A DNA stretch of 64,000 nucleotides from Acholoe squamosa. Lineage: Eukaryota; Annelida; Polychaeta; Phyllodocida; Polynoidae. This document shows positions 61,021 to 64,000 of the stretch, piece after piece. Each line of letters starts with the position of its first letter. Positions within the stretch are counted from its first letter, which is position 1. The position numbers and the translations under genes are program-made. The notes under the pieces are model-generated. The model saw only the letters and a list, made by a program, of their open reading frames with translations. It did no database searches and was not told the origin of the DNA. The stretch lies in assembly GCA_949317995.1 (NCBI GenBank), contig OX439040.1, positions 24,795,830 through 24,859,829 on the forward strand, read 5' to 3'.

Positions 61021-61234
61021 AGAGTCCAGGAATGAGCTAATATCCAGCCCACTGTTCGTCTTCGAAATGCTGACACTTTTTTAGAATTGTAAGTGGCTTC
61101 CAGTTAGATCATGTATTTTATTCAGCCAAAGTAACCCGTGATTTATTTTCCAACAGTAAGGCTACTATTGTAAATGTCAAATAGTCTTTAATAATTCAGC
61201 AGGGTTTCCCTTCTCCCCACTATTATCTTACATC

Positions 61235-61548
61235 GCAAGTAGATATCCACATTTATTACACGATTTCTGGGATTGTGAGTGCTTTTCCTGGATATTCTCA
61301 TGCACATACCTGTCGATATTGCATGGCATGATGCATGCATCATGACTTTTGTAAGGTGTACGGTTATCCAAGGATAACAGGCACCCAGTGCAGTTATCCA
61401 TGGATAATCTGCACACCTTACATGTCCTTACATGTCATATGTAACATGTTAAAACCCATGAAATTTTCATGGCCAGGGTAGGGCTCAAACCTGCAGTCTC
61501 AGATCCCTAGTCCAAGTCCCTATGCATTGCGCCACAGGGACTGACGGG
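61235..61548 (-). repeat. tRNA-derived SINE, minus strand
   Basis: On the minus strand a tRNA-like head (about 61548 down to 61470) has an A box GTGGCGCAATGCATAGG and a B box GGTTTGAGCCC. It is followed by a body containing ATCCATGGATAACTG, GCATGCAATATCGACAGG and GAATATCCAGG that matches the plus-strand SINE at 38469-38712. The body carries an extra internal copy of a GTTATCCTTGGATAAC-type palindrome. Confidence 0.75.
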
Positions 61549-61619
61549 AAAAGCTTGGTTAGAACCATGTCTCTATGATATAAAGCCACCCAGCAGTAGT
61601 GTAGTGTGAAAGCGTCCAG

Positions 61620-62100
61620 CACCTTGACCCATAACCAGGCCAGTCGCGAACAGTGTCAAAGCAACGGCTGCCGGGCCCGAGATGTGAGACCCGGTGGTCT
61701 AGTGGTTAGCGCATTGCGCTCAGCCGTTAGAGGTAGGGGGGACGAGTCCCGGTCTGGGCGCATCTTTTTTTCGCCGTGTGTCCGCTACCATAACTGCAGG
61801 ATGCATTCAAACAAAGCTAAGCCGAGACGGACGCCGAGGTTTGAGACGCGGTGTTTTTTTTTAACTGACCCATAGCTACATAGCATATTTCCCCGTTTAT
61901 ACGCCCAGGCTTGTATTAGTACTGTCCACTACCTAAACCTCCTTACTAAGTGGCAAATTGACCAGGCCTTAACACGAGGATATACGGTACTGCAAGACGC
62001 ATTCATACCAAACCAACAGCTGCCGGGCGCCGAGGTGTGTGTACACTATGGCAGTCTTCGAGTCCTGGGGAGGGGGAACAATTTTTGTTTTCAACTTGAA
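61620..62100 (+). repeat. tRNA-headed repeat with three related blocks
   Basis: The tRNA-like part (61688-61765) has an A box TGGTCTAGTGGTTAGCGC and a weak B box GGACGAGTCCC. Blocks of the form AACGGCTGCCGGGC-CGAG, AGCCGAGACGGACGCCGAGG and CAACAGCTGCCGGGCGCCG follow one another at about 61660, 61818 and 62010. The frame 61606-61875 reads through it and is not a gene. Confidence 0.5.
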
Positions 62101-62146
62101 TTTATTGATATTCTATTGATTATCTATTGATATCTTGTAATAAAAT

Positions 62147-62269
62147 AAGTAGTCAATGGATAATTCATGACTTGTGTGTGTTAGCAAAGGATAATTACAC
62201 GAGGGCATAGCCCGAGTGTAATTATCCTTTGCTAACACACATGCGTCATGAATTATCCATTGATTACTT
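62147..62269. mobile_element. 123 bp near-perfect hairpin MITE
   Basis: The arms start AAGTAGTCAATGGATAATTC on the left and end with its near inverse on the right (one mismatch there), continuing through GTGTGTTAGCAAAGGATAAT. The loop is a short GAGGGCATAGCCCGA. The left arm has only a few extra or changed bases near TGACTTGTG. No coding capacity. Confidence 0.85.
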
Positions 62270-64000
62270 GTTCAGTAATATACTTCCTGCTAGAGGCTGA
62301 GCTAGCATAATGTTCAGTCACATGGGCTATAGCTAGAGCAAATTGGGAGCAACAAAGTACAGCATTCTTTTAAATAACCTGCTCAGAGCATGAAATAGTG
62401 TACAACATTGCCTGTAAAAATCAATATAAAATGCAGTTCTTTCATCAATTATAATGTGTTAATTATGGAGTAATATCTGCAAAAAAAGATTCACCACAGC
62501 CAGGCAGGTTAATCTGAATCTCAAAGAACAGGATGGAGACAGACGATCAGGGTATTGAGTCTTCAATAACCATTAAGGGCGATCTATCCCTCAAAAGATT
62601 CTGCAATTCAAGAACTCTTGTACATTGTGAGCCCTGACCTCACTGCAAATTGCAAGGGATCTAATAAAGCAATGCACATTTTAAATCCCTCAGTTGCAAT
62701 TAGAATGGCCTCTCAGCCTTGCAATGTAGACATAGTTAGAAAATTAAGCTTTTTTGAAGGGATTTTCCACTATTCGTTAAATCCTAAACTACCAGCAGTT
62801 TCTCCAAATCACTTGGGATCATACTAGTTTTATAGTTGAAGCAATAAAAACCATGGTTCATTGTGCCAGTTTCAGATTTATTGACTTCTGAAGATGGGCA
62901 ATCCTTAACTATGGCCACTTATGGGAGAAACTCCAATTTTTCATCATTTTCTCAAATATTAAAAAATTAACCAGTAATATCCCTAATGAAAATTCTTATA
63001 TGTCTATGAGACATCATTTGTACCATGACCAAGCAATAAAAATAGGTAGTCATTTGACAAACAAAAGCGCAATGAACAATTTAAGCGAAAAAAGCAGAAA
63101 TGAATAGTGTTGGAATTTTTTACAATTCTCATTACTGGAAAAATACTGACAAGAATTTGTTTACCAGACTTTGCAGGGATTAAGATGCAATCATTATGAA
63201 CATTTTATGAGCAAAGAATTAAAAGGTTACTGGCAGAATCTAGAAGATACAGATTTATGAAAAGAAAATCTTTTTCCTTAATTACAGAATTCTATGAAGT
63301 TGGCCAAGAGTGAATCTTAATATTTTGTCAGAGAAAATGCAAAAGTCTGATATTCAACTGCTTAGGGCATATACAAAGAGATATAAGCATTATCATGAGT
63401 TTAGGTAAAATTAATAGCATATATCATGAGTTAAGGTTAAATTAAGGAGTTTCAATGGTGGAAAGTCCCTTTAAACCGCAATGACTTTCTCATTGATATT
63501 GAATTTGCAAGCTATTGTGGGCAAGCCGGGTGTAGAATAAGACTGAGATTGAACTCCATGTATGAGCTCAGAATGGATGAAATTGCAACATATGGTAAAA
63601 GATTAGAGCACAAAGTGGGACTTGGTTGCAAGTTAAATGAACACATAACATACCTTTTTGTCCAGGGATTTGTCCAATTTTCTGTGAATTGCAGGAGGAT
63701 CCTGAAAATTGCAGAAACTTTTGACTTAAGCAAGGGGAAATATATAATTATAAAGATCTTAACTTGTGTCTGTATCCCTTTCAGATAGACAGGGTGCTCT
63801 GTAGCCATTATATTATGTCTTGCAATATGAGGAATGAGCCCCATTTTGCAAAAGATTACTAAATTGCAGAAACCATTTAACCAAAATTGCATCGTGGGAT
63901 TCGACTTTGTCATTCCTGATTGCGAAATAAAAGCCTGGCGGCAATTTTAAGTTGGCTTAACATTGCAACATCTACAATGTTGTTGTCAGACTCAGTGTAC
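62270..64000. other. Unique AT-rich end of window, no confirmed gene
   Basis: A short duplicated phrase (ATATCATGAGTTTAGGT-type) occurs at about 63392 and 63421. The frames 63512-63913 (minus, 133 codons) and 63549-63788 (plus) overlap each other and neither shows a recognisable domain. A gene continuing beyond 64000 cannot be excluded. Confidence 0.4.

Noticed and set aside
61606-61875. 89-codon arginine-rich frame
   Set aside because: It is a read-through of a tRNA-headed repeat.
63512-63913. 133-codon minus-strand frame overlapping a 79-codon plus-strand frame
   Set aside because: Overlapping opposite frames of low-complexity hydrophobic character without domain evidence; could be revisited if sequence beyond 64000 were available.
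1-64000. CRISPR array, bacterial operon, prophage or ribosomal RNA genes
   Set aside because: No regularly spaced identical short repeats with unique spacers, no dense coding, no ribosome-binding sites and no rRNA-like conserved sequence were seen; tandem arrays here are contiguous and diverged.

Overview
The window looks like nuclear DNA from an animal, probably an aquatic invertebrate. It is AT-rich, has long (CT)n, (GA)n and (TA)n microsatellites, and is full of short terminal-inverted-repeat elements, fold-back elements and tRNA-derived SINE heads. No open reading frame of bacterial style length or density is present. The species cannot be named from the sequence, and no protein family was recognised with confidence. 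The best coding candidate is a short ATG-to-splice-donor exon at 21769-21874. Almost every other open frame lies in repeats or low-complexity DNA, or has no family signature, and was left out.

Layout. 1-5.4 kb: two copies of a direct repeat, the second interrupted by a palindromic TCCTGTATCTTA-rich element that itself hosts a nested MITE. 5.4-9.3 kb: mostly unique DNA with one SINE. 9.4-12.05 kb: a 2.7 kb element with short inverted ends, two unrelated tandem arrays (about 82 bp and about 106 bp) and subterminal GCGACC repeats. 12.56-12.78 kb: a 219 bp MITE with a perfect 8 bp target duplication. 13.3-14.8 kb: a CpG-rich segment with CRE-like sites, followed by six copies of a GTCGTCTG motif. 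17.4-18.3 kb: a 0.9 kb element whose inverted copy lies at 58.1-59.0 kb. 18.3-27.5 kb: three interleaved copies of a composite repeat, microsatellites, small hairpins and the candidate exon.

28.3-37.3 kb: a diverged direct duplication whose two copies differ by clean insertions, including a 145 bp MITE. 37.7-38.7 kb: a small fold-back followed by a tRNA-Glu-like SINE. 42.5-46.7 kb: a large inverted repeat with arms of about 1.05 kb that carries RFX X-box-like motifs in about 180 bp tandem units. 47.4-49.8 kb: a hairpin, three tRNA-like heads in 480 bp and another fold-back. 50-58 kb: largely unique, with one copy of a repeat that recurs at 59.8-60.4 kb. 58-62.3 kb: the second 0.9 kb element, a perfect 24 bp-armed hairpin, SINEs and a near-perfect 123 bp hairpin. 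62.3-64 kb: unique AT-rich DNA.

Overall this is gene-poor intergenic or intronic DNA shaped by non-autonomous transposons and their nesting. There is no operon or pathway to describe. Coordinates of diverged repeats were read by eye and may be off by some tens of bases; ends given with terminal motifs and target duplications are exact.
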